Assembly: GCF_014023275.1 (NCBI RefSeq)
Contig: NZ_CP054698.1
Location: 4,898,001-4,962,000 of the forward strand
Length of the DNA: 64,000 nt
Direction: 5' to 3'
Source of the DNA: Nostoc edaphicum CCNP1411
Lineage (GTDB): Bacteria > Cyanobacteriota > Cyanobacteriia > Cyanobacteriales > Nostocaceae
The stretch's first letter is position 1. Every line of letters begins with the position of its first letter. Under the pieces are notes generated by a model. It was not told the DNA's origin. It saw only the letters and a program-made list of their open reading frames with translations, and searched no databases. Shown here one piece after another: positions 54,597 to 62,033 of the stretch. A program made the position numbers and the translations under genes.

Positions 54597-54787
54597 TATC
54601 CCTCTTCTGTCACTCTCCGAAAACATTTGCCTTTTCTAAAATCTAGAGCTTTTGTATAACAAGCGATTGCGCGATTATTTTCTAATAACAAATACAAGTC
54701 CTATTTTTTTCTAATAGTATAGCTTGTATTGATTGCCTCATGAGGCTTCTAGCGATCACTTTCCCGGAAAGTGACAGAAGAGGGGTA
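54597..54787. mobile_element. 189-bp MITE, first tandem copy (TA ends shared)
   Basis: The unit begins TATCCCTCTTCTGTCACTCT and ends with its near complement GGAAAGTGACAGAAGAGGGG before the next TA (inverted ends match about 20 of 22). The interior is AT-rich and non-coding. TA at both ends fits mobilisation by an IS630/Tc1-type transposase, but these ends differ from those of the adjacent IS630 element. Confidence 0.8.
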
Positions 54788-54976
54788 TCCCTCTTCTGTC
54801 ACTCTCCGAAAACATTTGCCTTTTCTAAAATCTAGAGCTTTTGTATAACAAGCGATTGCGCGATTATTTTCTAATAACAAATACAAGTCCTATTTTTTTC
54901 TAATAGTATAGCTTGTATTGATTGCCTCATGAGGCTTCTAGCGATCACTTTCCCGGAAAGTGACAGAAGAGGGGTA
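54786..54976. mobile_element. 189-bp MITE, second tandem copy
   Basis: By eye identical to the first copy, joined through a single TA at 54786-54787 and ending with TA at 54975-54976. Its right end supplies the AGAGGGG just before the methyltransferase ATG at 54980. Confidence 0.8.
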
Positions 54977-54979
54977 TTT

Positions 54980-55753
54980 ATGAATAATATTTCGACAAGC
55001 AATTATTGGGACACTTCGCTTTACCAAGATAAACACGCCTTTGTGTGGCAATATGGCGAAGACTTATTGCAATTACTGAACCCTCAGCCAGGAGAATCGA
55101 TTTTGGATCTCGGCTGTGGTACTGGACAACTCACAGAAAAAATTGCCCAATCTCAGGCTGAAGTAATGGGAGTTGATTATGCATCTGCAATGATCGAAAA
55201 GGCAAGAGAAAACTATCCCCATTTGCGCTTTGAAGTTGCTGATGCTAGGAACTTTCAAGTAAATAAGCCATTAGATGCTGTGTTTTCTAACGCTGTGTTG
55301 CATTGGGTGAAAGAAGCAGATCAAGCGATCGCATCCATCCATCAATCCCTAAAACCAGGGGGGCGTTTTGTGGCAGAATTTGGTGGTAAGGGAAATGTGC
55401 TAGCGATCGCCACAGCTTTATCTAACGCCTTAGAAGCAATTAATATCCCCGCACAAGCCCTAAATCCTTGGTATTTCCCTAGTATTGGTGAATACGCCAC
55501 CCTATTAGAACAGCAAGGCTTTGATGTCATCTATAGCACTCTATTTGCTCGTCCAACTCCATTAGCAGAAGGAGAAGCAGGTATGGCAAACTGGATTCGG
55601 ATGTTCGCCAGCAGTTTTTTAGCAGCACTTTCTGATGAGCAACAAATACAAGTAATTCGCGTCATCGAGGAATATCTTAAGCCAACACTGTATCAACAGG
55701 GAACTTGGAAAGCAGACTATCGAAGAATTCGTATAGTTGCCATTAAACTTTAA
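54980..55753 (+). CDS. Class I SAM-dependent methyltransferase (trans-aconitate methyltransferase-like)
   Basis: The 257-residue methyltransferase has motif I ILDLGCGTGQLTEKI, motif II VMGVDYASAMIEKAR, DAVFSNAVLHWVKEAD and GGRFVAEFGGKGN. It resembles Tam-like enzymes that esterify trans-aconitate or related acids; the substrate is not certain. A longer frame begins at 54929 but its first 17 residues come from MITE sequence, so the ATG at 54980 with AGAGGGG five bases upstream is the start. The promoter is probably inside or before the MITEs. Confidence 0.9.
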   Translation: MNNISTSNYWDTSLYQDKHAFVWQYGEDLLQLLNPQPGESILDLGCGTGQLTEKIAQSQAEVMGVDYASAMIEKARENYPHLRFEVADARNFQVNKPLDAVFSNAVLHWVKEADQAIASIHQSLKPGGRFVAEFGGKGNVLAIATALSNALEAINIPAQALNPWYFPSIGEYATLLEQQGFDVIYSTLFARPTPLAEGEAGMANWIRMFASSFLAALSDEQQIQVIRVIEEYLKPTLYQQGTWKADYRRIRIVAIKL

Positions 55754-55807
55754 ATTGTACAAATTTTGACTTGTGCCTTAATTACGAATTACGAATTAGT
55801 ATCAGCT

Positions 55808-56359
55808 ATGCATATACCTAAATTGTGCGATCGCCCTTGGCATTGGTGTAGCGATCGCCAGATATCCTTTTCATTACTACTAACCATTACCCTCTCAGCT
55901 TTATTAGTCCCGCCCTCACTAGCGCAAACTTCCTCAATACCGTCACCTTCTAGTGCGCCTCTGGAACTAGACTTATTAACCAAGCCAAAAGACTATGTAA
56001 TTACAGCTAACACCATTAACCCAGTACAATTAACCGTTCCCAGCTTATGGTGGGCACAACAAAACTCTGAGAAAAAGCTATTGGATAATTGGATAGCATA
56101 TCCAGCTTCTAACAAAGAACCTGCACGAGTAGACTTGATCGTGAATCAGCAAATTTGGAGCTTACTAGAGTATGTGGAGCGCTACGACTTCGTAAATCGC
56201 TTGGGTAGCGCTGCACGGAACTTTGGTTACAACGTCAGGGTATTTAACTATCAAAAAGAACCCTTGGCAACCTACACCTGTAACTTTAGTACAAGTCCAG
56301 CTTTATGCAGTATCCAAACAAATCTTAAGAACAAGATAGGGTTACAGCGTTCACTCTAG
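55808..56359 (+). CDS. Secreted hypothetical cyanobacterial protein
   Basis: From the ATG at 55808 the protein has 183 residues, with an N-terminal signal peptide (basic region, LLLTITLSALLVPPSLA, then AQT). The mature part has VPSLWWAQQNSEKKLLDNWIA and a C-terminal ATYTCNFSTSPALC with two Cys that may form a disulfide. It is probably periplasmic. I recognise it only as a conserved cyanobacterial protein. An upstream extension to 55766 is possible but lies in repeat-like DNA (ATTACGAATTACGAATTA). Confidence 0.75.
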   Translation: MHIPKLCDRPWHWCSDRQISFSLLLTITLSALLVPPSLAQTSSIPSPSSAPLELDLLTKPKDYVITANTINPVQLTVPSLWWAQQNSEKKLLDNWIAYPASNKEPARVDLIVNQQIWSLLEYVERYDFVNRLGSAARNFGYNVRVFNYQKEPLATYTCNFSTSPALCSIQTNLKNKIGLQRSL

Positions 56360-56442
56360 ACAATTAGTAGGGACTGGGGACTGGTGACTGGGAGAGATGA
56401 AACGGACAAGGAGAATAACCATGCCCAATTCCCAATTCCTAA
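56360..56442. repeat. Heptamer repeats between convergent genes
   Basis: GGGACTGGGGACTGGTGACTGGG units are followed by CCCAATTCCCAATTCC. Located between the secreted protein and the substrate-binding protein genes, it may form a shared terminator hairpin. Confidence 0.6.
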
Positions 56443-57600
56443 TTAAACCTTAATTTTGGCGAATAAAGACTCGTATTGTTTTATTACTGATGGGGGTAAG
56501 GGAAGTAAAAATTCGCTTTTATTGAAAATGTTGCGATCGCTCTGTAAGATGCTCAATAATGGTTCTTGGATATCGGAAGTGACAATGTTTGTAGAAATTG
56601 GTGAATTACTTTTGGTCAGCACCGAAATTTGTTTAGCTGTACTTGGTTTCCAACAAAAATCAATCCATTGATCTGATAAAGTATCCTTAGTAATACCTGC
56701 CGGACGTACCCACAAATCTGCCCACATTGCTGTTCCTGACTGGGGGATAACTGCGCCGAGTTGCGGATAACGTGCCAAAGCTGGTAGTACATCGCTTGAC
56801 CAACCAACCGCTAGCCAAGTGTCTCCCATAATTAGGGGTTCCAAATAGTTATTGGAACTGTAAAATTTCACCTGTTGATTTAATGTCTGTAATTCTTTTT
56901 CCAAGTCTGGTACTTGGTCAAGATTCTCTGTATTATAAGATTTTCCTAGCTTCTTTAAGACCAGACCAATAACTTCTCGTGGTTGATTGAGTAGGGAAAT
57001 GTGCTGCTGCATTTCATCTCGCCATAAATCACTCCAATCTTTGGGTATCCATCCCAAATTTCGCAACTTGTCACGGTTATAAACAATCACCGTGCTACCC
57101 CAGCGGTAAGGCGCACCCCACACCTTCCCTTGAGTATCCAAGTTACCTTGGTCGTTGCGCGTTACTAATTTCTTCCACCTTTCATCTAAAGCAGACCACT
57201 GTTTTAATTGGTTTCCCCCTACTTCTTGGAGTGGTTGAATCAATTTCTGCTCAATAGCTGCCTTTAGCCAGTAATCTCCCAATGTCACTAGGTCTGCCTC
57301 AGCTGCTTTTTGACCTTGCCTAAAGGGTATAAAGCGACTCCATCCCTGCTCATCAGTACTTTTCGGTTTCTGCTGCCAATTTTGTAATTGCTGAAATAAA
57401 TCCTGTAACTGCTCGACTGGAGAAAACTTTAACTGCACCTGTTGCTGCAAACCGTTGTGGAACTGATTCACCACCTGACCAGGTATAGAACCTTTTAATA
57501 ACTGCACTTTTAGTTGTGTCTGCTTGTTTCCACCACAGCCAAAAAGCAGTTGTGAAAGTGCCAGCGTACTTGTACTTAACAAAAAATACCGTCGATCCAT
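56443..57600 (-). CDS. Extracellular solute-binding lipoprotein (PotD-like)
   Basis: The 385-residue protein starts MDRRYFLLSTSTLALSQLLF with lipobox Cys22 in LLFGCGG, so it is lipid-anchored. The body matches polyamine/iron-type periplasmic binding proteins: VWGAPYRWGSTVIVYNRDKL and VGWSSDVLPALARYPQLGAVIP. Such proteins deliver spermidine/putrescine-like solutes to an ABC importer. No permease or ATPase gene lies near, so the partner transporter is elsewhere or this is an orphan. Upstream 57601-58087 is a plain spacer. Confidence 0.88.
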   Translation of the reverse strand: MDRRYFLLSTSTLALSQLLFGCGGNKQTQLKVQLLKGSIPGQVVNQFHNGLQQQVQLKFSPVEQLQDLFQQLQNWQQKPKSTDEQGWSRFIPFRQGQKAAEADLVTLGDYWLKAAIEQKLIQPLQEVGGNQLKQWSALDERWKKLVTRNDQGNLDTQGKVWGAPYRWGSTVIVYNRDKLRNLGWIPKDWSDLWRDEMQQHISLLNQPREVIGLVLKKLGKSYNTENLDQVPDLEKELQTLNQQVKFYSSNNYLEPLIMGDTWLAVGWSSDVLPALARYPQLGAVIPQSGTAMWADLWVRPAGITKDTLSDQWIDFCWKPSTAKQISVLTKSNSPISTNIVTSDIQEPLLSILQSDRNIFNKSEFLLPLPPSVIKQYESLFAKIKV

Positions 57601-58087
57601 TGATTTTGGATTTAAAATTTTTGATTATACCTAATATTAATAGGAGTGACGCAAAACTATAAGCGCTCTGGGGCAATACCTGCGAGTTTACTGAAAATGT
57701 TCTCGTAAGAGTAGCCGCTTTGTGTCTACATGAATTGCCCCTACCTGAAAATCATTCTTTTTTGGCTATTGTTTGCGTAAGTCCTGATTAAGCAGAGATT
57801 TACCAGAGGCTGATTAGCTGAAAAGTAGAGTTGGAAAATTACCAGTATTTTTTATTGGTAACACGTATAAATTTGAAGATTTTACTCAACTTAGCAAGTT
57901 TGTCAGCAAATCACTACCTAAAGATTAATTTTTCTCCATAAATTTCCTTAGTGGTACTCATGGTCAAACTTTACTTATATTTAGAATTTCCGCCAAAAAT
58001 TATCAATACTTAAATAATCCATAAGTATTGTTAAGGTTGGGAGTAAATTGAATAACATAGAGAAAATGTACGGATACAGGGTATTAA
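57601..58087. other. Divergent spacer, nothing notable
   Basis: AT-rich, with no supported gene, repeat or hairpin. It should hold promoters for the lipoprotein gene and the short gene at 58088. Confidence 0.4.
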
Positions 58088-58459
58088 ATGGAGCCATTAC
58101 AGCAGCAGATCCTGACTTTAAGCGAAAAACTGGATGCCCTCTGCCAAGTGATTGAGCAACTTGATGTTAAAGTTACTCAAGCTTTCTCAGAGTGTTCTTT
58201 AGCGAATACACAAGCAAAGGATAATTATCAGGAAAATGGCTCGATTGGGGGCTACCAGTTCAAAGGACGTATCAGTTTAAATCCAGAAATGGAACACAAG
58301 GATGTATTGACAGATGGCATTTATTTAGACATGCATCGTCAAGCTGGAAATAACATAACACCAGAAATTCAAATACAACGACTGACAGCACAATTAACAG
58401 CGGCATACAATCGTATTGCTGCTTTAGAAGAACAATTACTTAGAGAGAGAATTCATTGA
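58088..58459 (+). CDS. Small coiled-coil protein of unknown function
   Basis: The 123-residue protein begins MEPLQQQILTLSEKLDALCQVIEQLDVKV, a heptad-rich helix, has a Gly-rich middle (GSIGGYQFKGRISLNPE) and ends with a second helix LTAQLTAAYNRIAALEEQLL. It probably forms a coiled-coil dimer. There are no membrane segments or catalytic motifs. I do not recognise a named family. Confidence 0.7.
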   Translation: MEPLQQQILTLSEKLDALCQVIEQLDVKVTQAFSECSLANTQAKDNYQENGSIGGYQFKGRISLNPEMEHKDVLTDGIYLDMHRQAGNNITPEIQIQRLTAQLTAAYNRIAALEEQLLRERIH

Positions 58460-58600
58460 ATTTAACCTGAGTTTGACGAATGAAAAAATGTCTAGAGTTA
58501 GGGAAGACAAGCCTTTAGGCTCAATGTCGAGTGATGGCTTTGTAGGAATATATTAAGTATAAACAACTAATTCAGCCATCAAATTGATAAACAAGTTAAA

Positions 58601-58632
58601 CACACTATTACATATATCTACGTAATAGTGTG
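58601..58632. repeat. Hairpin CACACTATTAC/GTAATAGTGTG
   Basis: Perfect 11-bp arms with a 10-base loop (ATATATCTAC), followed by a second copy of TATATCTAC. It lies between the coiled-coil and DUF29 genes; the absence of a T-run makes terminator function doubtful. Confidence 0.5.
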
Positions 58633-58739
58633 ATATATCTACCTATAAGCTAATACGATTCAGTTGAGCGTCTTATTGCTCGCCTCTATTTGAGACAGTT
58701 CTACAATAAAAGCAAAGACATTAAGGTTGAACTAACCTA

Positions 58740-59243
58740 ATGGGTATACCTGAAATAAACCCAAAGATACCAATGCCTTCACCAAGCCTCTACGAAAGTG
58801 ATTTTTACGCTTGGACACAGGAACAAGTAACTTTACTTCGTAATGAGCAGTGGAGTCAGATTGATCTGCACAATCTGATTGAGGAGATTCAATCTTTGGG
58901 TAAACAGCAACGTCAAGAATTGCGAAACCGTCTAAGTGTGTTGATTGGACATTTACTAAAATGGCAGTACCAATCTCAACGCCGTAGCCGTAGCTGGTTA
59001 GCAACACTCCGGATTCAACGCTTAGATATTGCTGAACTGCTCGAAGACAATCCTAGCCTCAAACCCTACCTTGAAGAAGCACTTCGCAAAGCCTACCTTA
59101 AAGGTGTCGAATTAGCTGTTGGAGAAACAGATTTGCCCAAGCGGACTTTTCCGCTAGAGTGTCCTTACAGTTTATCAGAGATTGTGGACTATGATTTTTA
59201 CCCCGGTGAACCAAGCAAGTTAGTGGATGAATCAGAGCAGTAA
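58740..59243 (+). CDS. DUF29 domain-containing protein
   Basis: The 167-residue protein matches DUF29: SLYESDFYAWTQEQVTLLRN, LHNLIEEIQSLGKQQRQEL, LLKWQYQSQRRSRSWLATL and YPGEPSKL-type ending. DUF29 genes are numerous in cyanobacteria and often lie near toxin-antitoxin genes, as here; function is not known. It is convergent with the hicBA remnant. Confidence 0.9.
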   Translation: MGIPEINPKIPMPSPSLYESDFYAWTQEQVTLLRNEQWSQIDLHNLIEEIQSLGKQQRQELRNRLSVLIGHLLKWQYQSQRRSRSWLATLRIQRLDIAELLEDNPSLKPYLEEALRKAYLKGVELAVGETDLPKRTFPLECPYSLSEIVDYDFYPGEPSKLVDESEQ

Positions 59244-59250
59244 TTCACAA

Positions 59251-59460
59251 TTAAAGTAAATCTTCTTCAGATAGCTGGGCTATTTTCATCAAGGCTTTCA
59301 AGGTTCCAACTTTCAAATCTTGATTGCGGTGAACAGAAATTGACAGGATTTTTTCTACTTCGGGGTTTTCATAAATATAATGACTGCCAGTAATTCTTTG
59401 CAAAACCCAAACTTTTTATTCCACAATCTTACAAAGTTGCTTGCCAGAAACCGATTTCAT
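59251..59460 (-). pseudogene. hicA: HicA-family toxin, inactivated by one nonsense codon
   Basis: The frame of 69 codons begins MKSVSGKQLCKIVE, then reads TAA at 59416-59418, and continues in the same frame as KVWVLQRITGSHYIYENP and the rest of a HicA fold to TAA at 59251-59253. HicA is a small double-stranded-RNA-binding-fold mRNase with an active His, here the His in GSHYIY. The ATG overlaps the hicB stop codon (ATGA). A single base change inactivated the toxin while the remaining sequence is undamaged. Confidence 0.85.
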
Positions 59461-59660
59461 ACAGCAATTTCGACAACTTGATCTGTTGACTCAATTGCAT
59501 TACGATTATTGGCAACTTCAAGCCAACCTTCAATAGCATCTTTTAAATTAGCCATCACCTCTTCTATGGTGTCTCCTTCGGTAATACAACAGAGAAGCGC
59601 GGGAACTTCTGCCCAAAAGCCGCCTTCTTCTGCTGGATGAATGATTGCTCTGATTTTCAT
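59457..59660 (-). CDS. hicB: HicB-family antitoxin
   Basis: The 67-residue protein starts MKIRAIIHPAEEGGFWAEVPALLCCITEG and continues with TIEEVMANLKDAIEGWLE, the partial RNase H-like fold of HicB antitoxins. It lacks the C-terminal DNA-binding domain found in longer HicB proteins. The gene precedes hicA with a 4-bp overlap. It is intact although its toxin is not. Confidence 0.9.
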   Translation of the reverse strand: MKIRAIIHPAEEGGFWAEVPALLCCITEGDTIEEVMANLKDAIEGWLEVANNRNAIESTDQVVEIAV

Positions 59661-59833
59661 AAACCTGTTGAGCTAGTTTGTGAGAATATGTTAGTAACCA
59701 TACCTGTTTGCTCTTAAATGTGGCTACTCAAATTAATGTTGGTTGCTATGGTTCAAACAATAGCTGCTGCTGCGATCGCACTTTGCAATTAGTTTGGTCT
59801 ACACCGATACATTGATCAACCATTCCAGCGCAT

Positions 59834-60190
59834 TTAAAATATAGGCCGTATTAAAATCAGATCAACCAATTCCTCTGCACTGTATATCTCCCAAATCATC
59901 AGCAGTTCCTTGATCGCGACTTCAACTGGCAACTTCTGGGGAACAATGATCAGTCCTGGACTATAATTGCTTCTGATGAACTTGCGAAACTCTGATGGCA
60001 TTGTTTTAAGATCATGGCTGACGAGGATACGTTCCTGCTGTGCTGCGATCGCTAATACTTCAGAATCTTTTACACCTTTTAATCCAGCAGCCTTGGCTGT
60101 TTGGAAGTCAATCCAGCGTTCTTGTCGCAGAACTCCCGTAACGATCGCTTGCTTCAAATCAGCATCGGCTTGGTAGCTAATAATATTCAC
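59834..60190 (-). CDS. DUF5615 PIN-like toxin
   Basis: The 118-residue protein has the PIN-like pattern of DUF5615: an early Asp in SYQADADLKQAI, VKDSEVLAIAAQQERILVSHD and GLIIVPQKLPVEVAI. Such proteins are predicted RNase toxins. Its ATG overlaps the stop of the chimeric antitoxin gene (60187-60360) by 4 bp, the usual toxin-antitoxin layout. The frame is complete. Confidence 0.85.
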   Translation of the reverse strand: MNIISYQADADLKQAIVTGVLRQERWIDFQTAKAAGLKGVKDSEVLAIAAQQERILVSHDLKTMPSEFRKFIRSNYSPGLIIVPQKLPVEVAIKELLMIWEIYSAEELVDLILIRPIF

Positions 60191-60360
60191 GATTCTACCT
60201 GTTGTCTTGCTGCCTTGGCTGCCATAAGCTTGTTATACAAAGCAGGATCGGCGGCTTGTAGTGGTTGAGGCATAGTATCAAATGCTGCTGACTCGGCTTC
60301 TAGATCAGCATCAATATCAGCACGATTGGCTAGATTGGAAATTTCTACTTGGTAGCTCAT
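60187..60360 (-). CDS. Chimeric antitoxin: RelE start fused to DUF5615-partner tail
   Basis: The 57-residue frame starts with MSYQVEIS, the same first eight residues as the intact RelE toxin at 62703-62966. It then changes to unrelated sequence ending ADPALYNKLMAAKAARQQVE, typical of the short partner upstream of DUF5615 toxins. DNA identity with the RelE module ends at the same point (about 60334). The fusion probably arose at a duplication junction, putting this antitoxin under the duplicated promoter and ribosome site. Confidence 0.75.
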   Translation of the reverse strand: MSYQVEISNLANRADIDADLEAESAAFDTMPQPLQAADPALYNKLMAAKAARQQVES

Positions 60361-60569
60361 GTAGTTTTTTGCTGATGTTCTGACCAAGTTAAAGTACCAT
60401 TTTCTGCGATATCTTTTAATCCGTCTTCAAAGTCTATTTCGTCGGACTCATCTTCCTGCTTACGGATTTTCAACAGTGACAAAATCTCTTGCAATGTATC
60501 GTCATAAGCCAGTTCTATTTGTTCATTAATAGCCTTGATTAACGCTTGCCTTTTAGTTGTAGTTTCCAT
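60357..60569 (-). CDS. RelB-like antitoxin, duplicated copy
   Basis: The 70-residue protein METTTKRQALIKAINEQIEL... is a near copy of the antitoxin at 62963-63175 (five differences by eye, such as E/L at 17). Here it has no toxin: the following relE gene survives only as eight codons fused to the next antitoxin. It may be an orphan antitoxin able to neutralise the intact RelE. Confidence 0.8.
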   Translation of the reverse strand: METTTKRQALIKAINEQIELAYDDTLQEILSLLKIRKQEDESDEIDFEDGLKDIAENGTLTWSEHQQKTT

Positions 60570-60689
60570 GTTTCCACTCTTTTCAACTGCTCGTCATTGT
60601 CTATACTTTGAACACCTTATTTTACTCTAAACTACTTCTCAGTAAGTCTGAGATATGTTTTCACTTGATGACTAATCTTTTTCTACTGA

Positions 60690-61010
60690 TCAAACAACAG
60701 CCGCCTCTGGAATCGCACCCTGCATTCTCCCGAAAGCATCAATCAAATTCTGCAATTGTTGATCTGCTTTAAAAACTCCTAACCCGCGCACCGTCACTTT
60801 CCCAGGAGAATACACAAAACGCGTCTTCAGATTGTCTGGTAAATTCGCCGCCAACAAATTCCAAGCTGGTTCTTCCATCGGTGTTTCTAAAACAACGTGC
60901 TGCTTGTTTTCTGGTTTAATCCGGCTAAATCCGAGTTTTTTCGCTAGCTGTTTGAGTTCCATGACTCGCAAAAGTTGATTTGCCGACACTGGTAAACTAC
61001 CATAGCGATC
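60690..61010 (-). pseudogene. Detached 3' end of mfd, copy C
   Basis: The frame encodes the last ~106 residues of Mfd, from [20 protein letters not shown] to AIPEAAVV and its stop, with protein identical to the true end over the last 90 residues. Everything upstream is missing. It has no function on its own; an ATG at 60989 would allow a 99-residue product. Confidence 0.85.
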
Positions 61011-61077
61011 GCACTTTGCATTTTAATCAAAACGTCGCAGTGTTGGGTGGCTGTTAACTTATGTGGCAGTACAATTG

Positions 61078-61416
61078 CTAGTCTTTGCTGATTTCGACTA
61101 ACGTTTCACCTGTTCGTAAAAGTTCTAGTGCTTGTAGCAAAGTGGCATTTAAAATTTCTTGCAACCGAGCATTTGATGTGTTTCCGCAAGTTAACCAGAT
61201 AATCTGCGGTGGTGTTCCCAAACGCTCAACCAAGTCAACAAAATCGCTATCCTTGGTTATCAAGATAACTCCTTGAGCTTTTGCTGCCTCAAAAATCTCA
61301 AGGTCTTCAGCATCTCTCAGACCAACATCACGTAAAGCTAAAGCTGTTATACCAAAAGTATGGCTGATCCAAGTTGCGATCGCAGGGGATAAATGTGCAT
61401 CTACCCAGATTGTCAT
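61078..61416 (-). CDS. DUF5615 PIN-like toxin (second type)
   Basis: The 112-residue protein begins MTIWVDAHLSPAIATWISHTFG, with acidic residues in VDAHLSP, LRDAEDLEIFEAA and ILITKDSDFVDLVERLG, the predicted metal-binding set of DUF5615/Mut7-C-like PIN RNases. It overlaps the DUF433 gene by 4 bp (ATGA) and forms a classic DUF433-DUF5615 module with it. It is complete and is not closely similar to the DUF5615 protein at 59834-60190. Confidence 0.9.
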   Translation of the reverse strand: MTIWVDAHLSPAIATWISHTFGITALALRDVGLRDAEDLEIFEAAKAQGVILITKDSDFVDLVERLGTPPQIIWLTCGNTSNARLQEILNATLLQALELLRTGETLVEISKD

Positions 61417-61637
61417 GCTACTAACACTGGATGATTAAGCTTCCGCGAAGCATATAGTAGTGCTGCTTTGAGATCGTCGGCTTCAAGATCAGGCATTTCT
61501 TCTAAAATTTGTTCTGCACTAAGTCCCGCAGCAAACAAGTCCAGTACATCTGATACCCGAATTCTCATGCCCCGAATGCATGGGCGACCACTACATTGTT
61601 TGGGATTAACTGTAATTCTTCTAAGTAAGTCTGACAT
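61413..61637 (-). CDS. DUF433 antitoxin
   Basis: The 74-residue protein has the DUF433 pattern RITVNPKQCSGRPCIRGMRIRVSDVLDLFAAGLSAEQI, a winged-helix DNA-binding antitoxin. It precedes and overlaps the DUF5615 gene. Its first codons (MSDLLR) lie in DNA that matches the spacer just after mfd, so its start codon and leader derive from the duplicated mfd flank. Confidence 0.9.
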   Translation of the reverse strand: MSDLLRRITVNPKQCSGRPCIRGMRIRVSDVLDLFAAGLSAEQILEEMPDLEADDLKAALLYASRKLNHPVLVA

Positions 61638-61991
61638 AGGTTTTCACTTGATGACTAATCTTTTTCTACTGATCAAACAACAGCCGCCTCTGGAATCGCA
61701 CCCTGCATTCTCCCGAAAGCATCAATCAAATTCTGCAATTGTTGATCTGCTTTAAAAACTCCTAACCTGCGCACCGTCACTTTCCCAGGAGAATACACAA
61801 AACGCGTTTTGAGATTGTCTGGTAAATTCACCGCCAACAAATTCCAAGCGGGTTCTTCCATCGGTGTTTCTAAAACAACGTGCTGCTTGTTTTCTGGTTT
61901 TATTCGGCTAAATCCGAGTTTTTTCGCTAGCTGTTTGAGTTCCATGACTCGCAAAAGTTGATTTCAGGGACAGGTAAACTACCATAGCGAT
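61617..61991. repeat. Segmental duplication B: mfd 3' end
   Basis: From about 61617 (CTTCTAAGTAAGTCTGACAT) to 61991 (ACCATAGCGAT) it matches 63240-63615. It is shorter on the left than duplication C and more diverged. Its right end stops within the same HIP1 octamer position. Confidence 0.8.
61673..61989 (-). pseudogene. Detached 3' end of mfd, copy B
   Basis: It encodes the last ~100 residues of Mfd, with two differences from the true end (LLAVNLPDN and TVRRLGVF). An indel near 61963-61966 shifts the first few codons relative to mfd; downstream the frame is intact to the stop at 61673. It is more diverged than copy C, suggesting an earlier duplication. Confidence 0.8.
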
Positions 61992-62033
61992 GTTTGCGAC
62001 GGACTTCTCTACGAGAGACTACGCCTTGAAATG

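Larger units (their letters stand above)
53580..54598 (+). mobile_element. IS630-family insertion sequence, 1019 bp including TA ends
   Basis: The ends TACAGCACTTGCGTCTGTTA and, read from the right end on the other strand, TACAGCACCTACGGCTGTTA match in 17 of 20 and continue identically as TGAGGTACA. The outer dinucleotide is TA on both sides, as expected for IS630/Tc1 target duplication. It encodes two transposase frames linked by a run of nine A. The right TA is shared with the first of two tandem MITE units. Confidence 0.88.
60334..61012. repeat. Segmental duplication C: antitoxin, relE start and mfd 3' end
   Basis: This segment aligns with 62941-63618 almost base for base. It covers eight relE codons, the antitoxin, the intergenic part and the last ~106 codons of mfd. 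Its right end is exactly a HIP1 octamer GCGATCGC (61005-61012), the same octamer that lies inside true mfd at 63611-63618. Confidence 0.85.
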
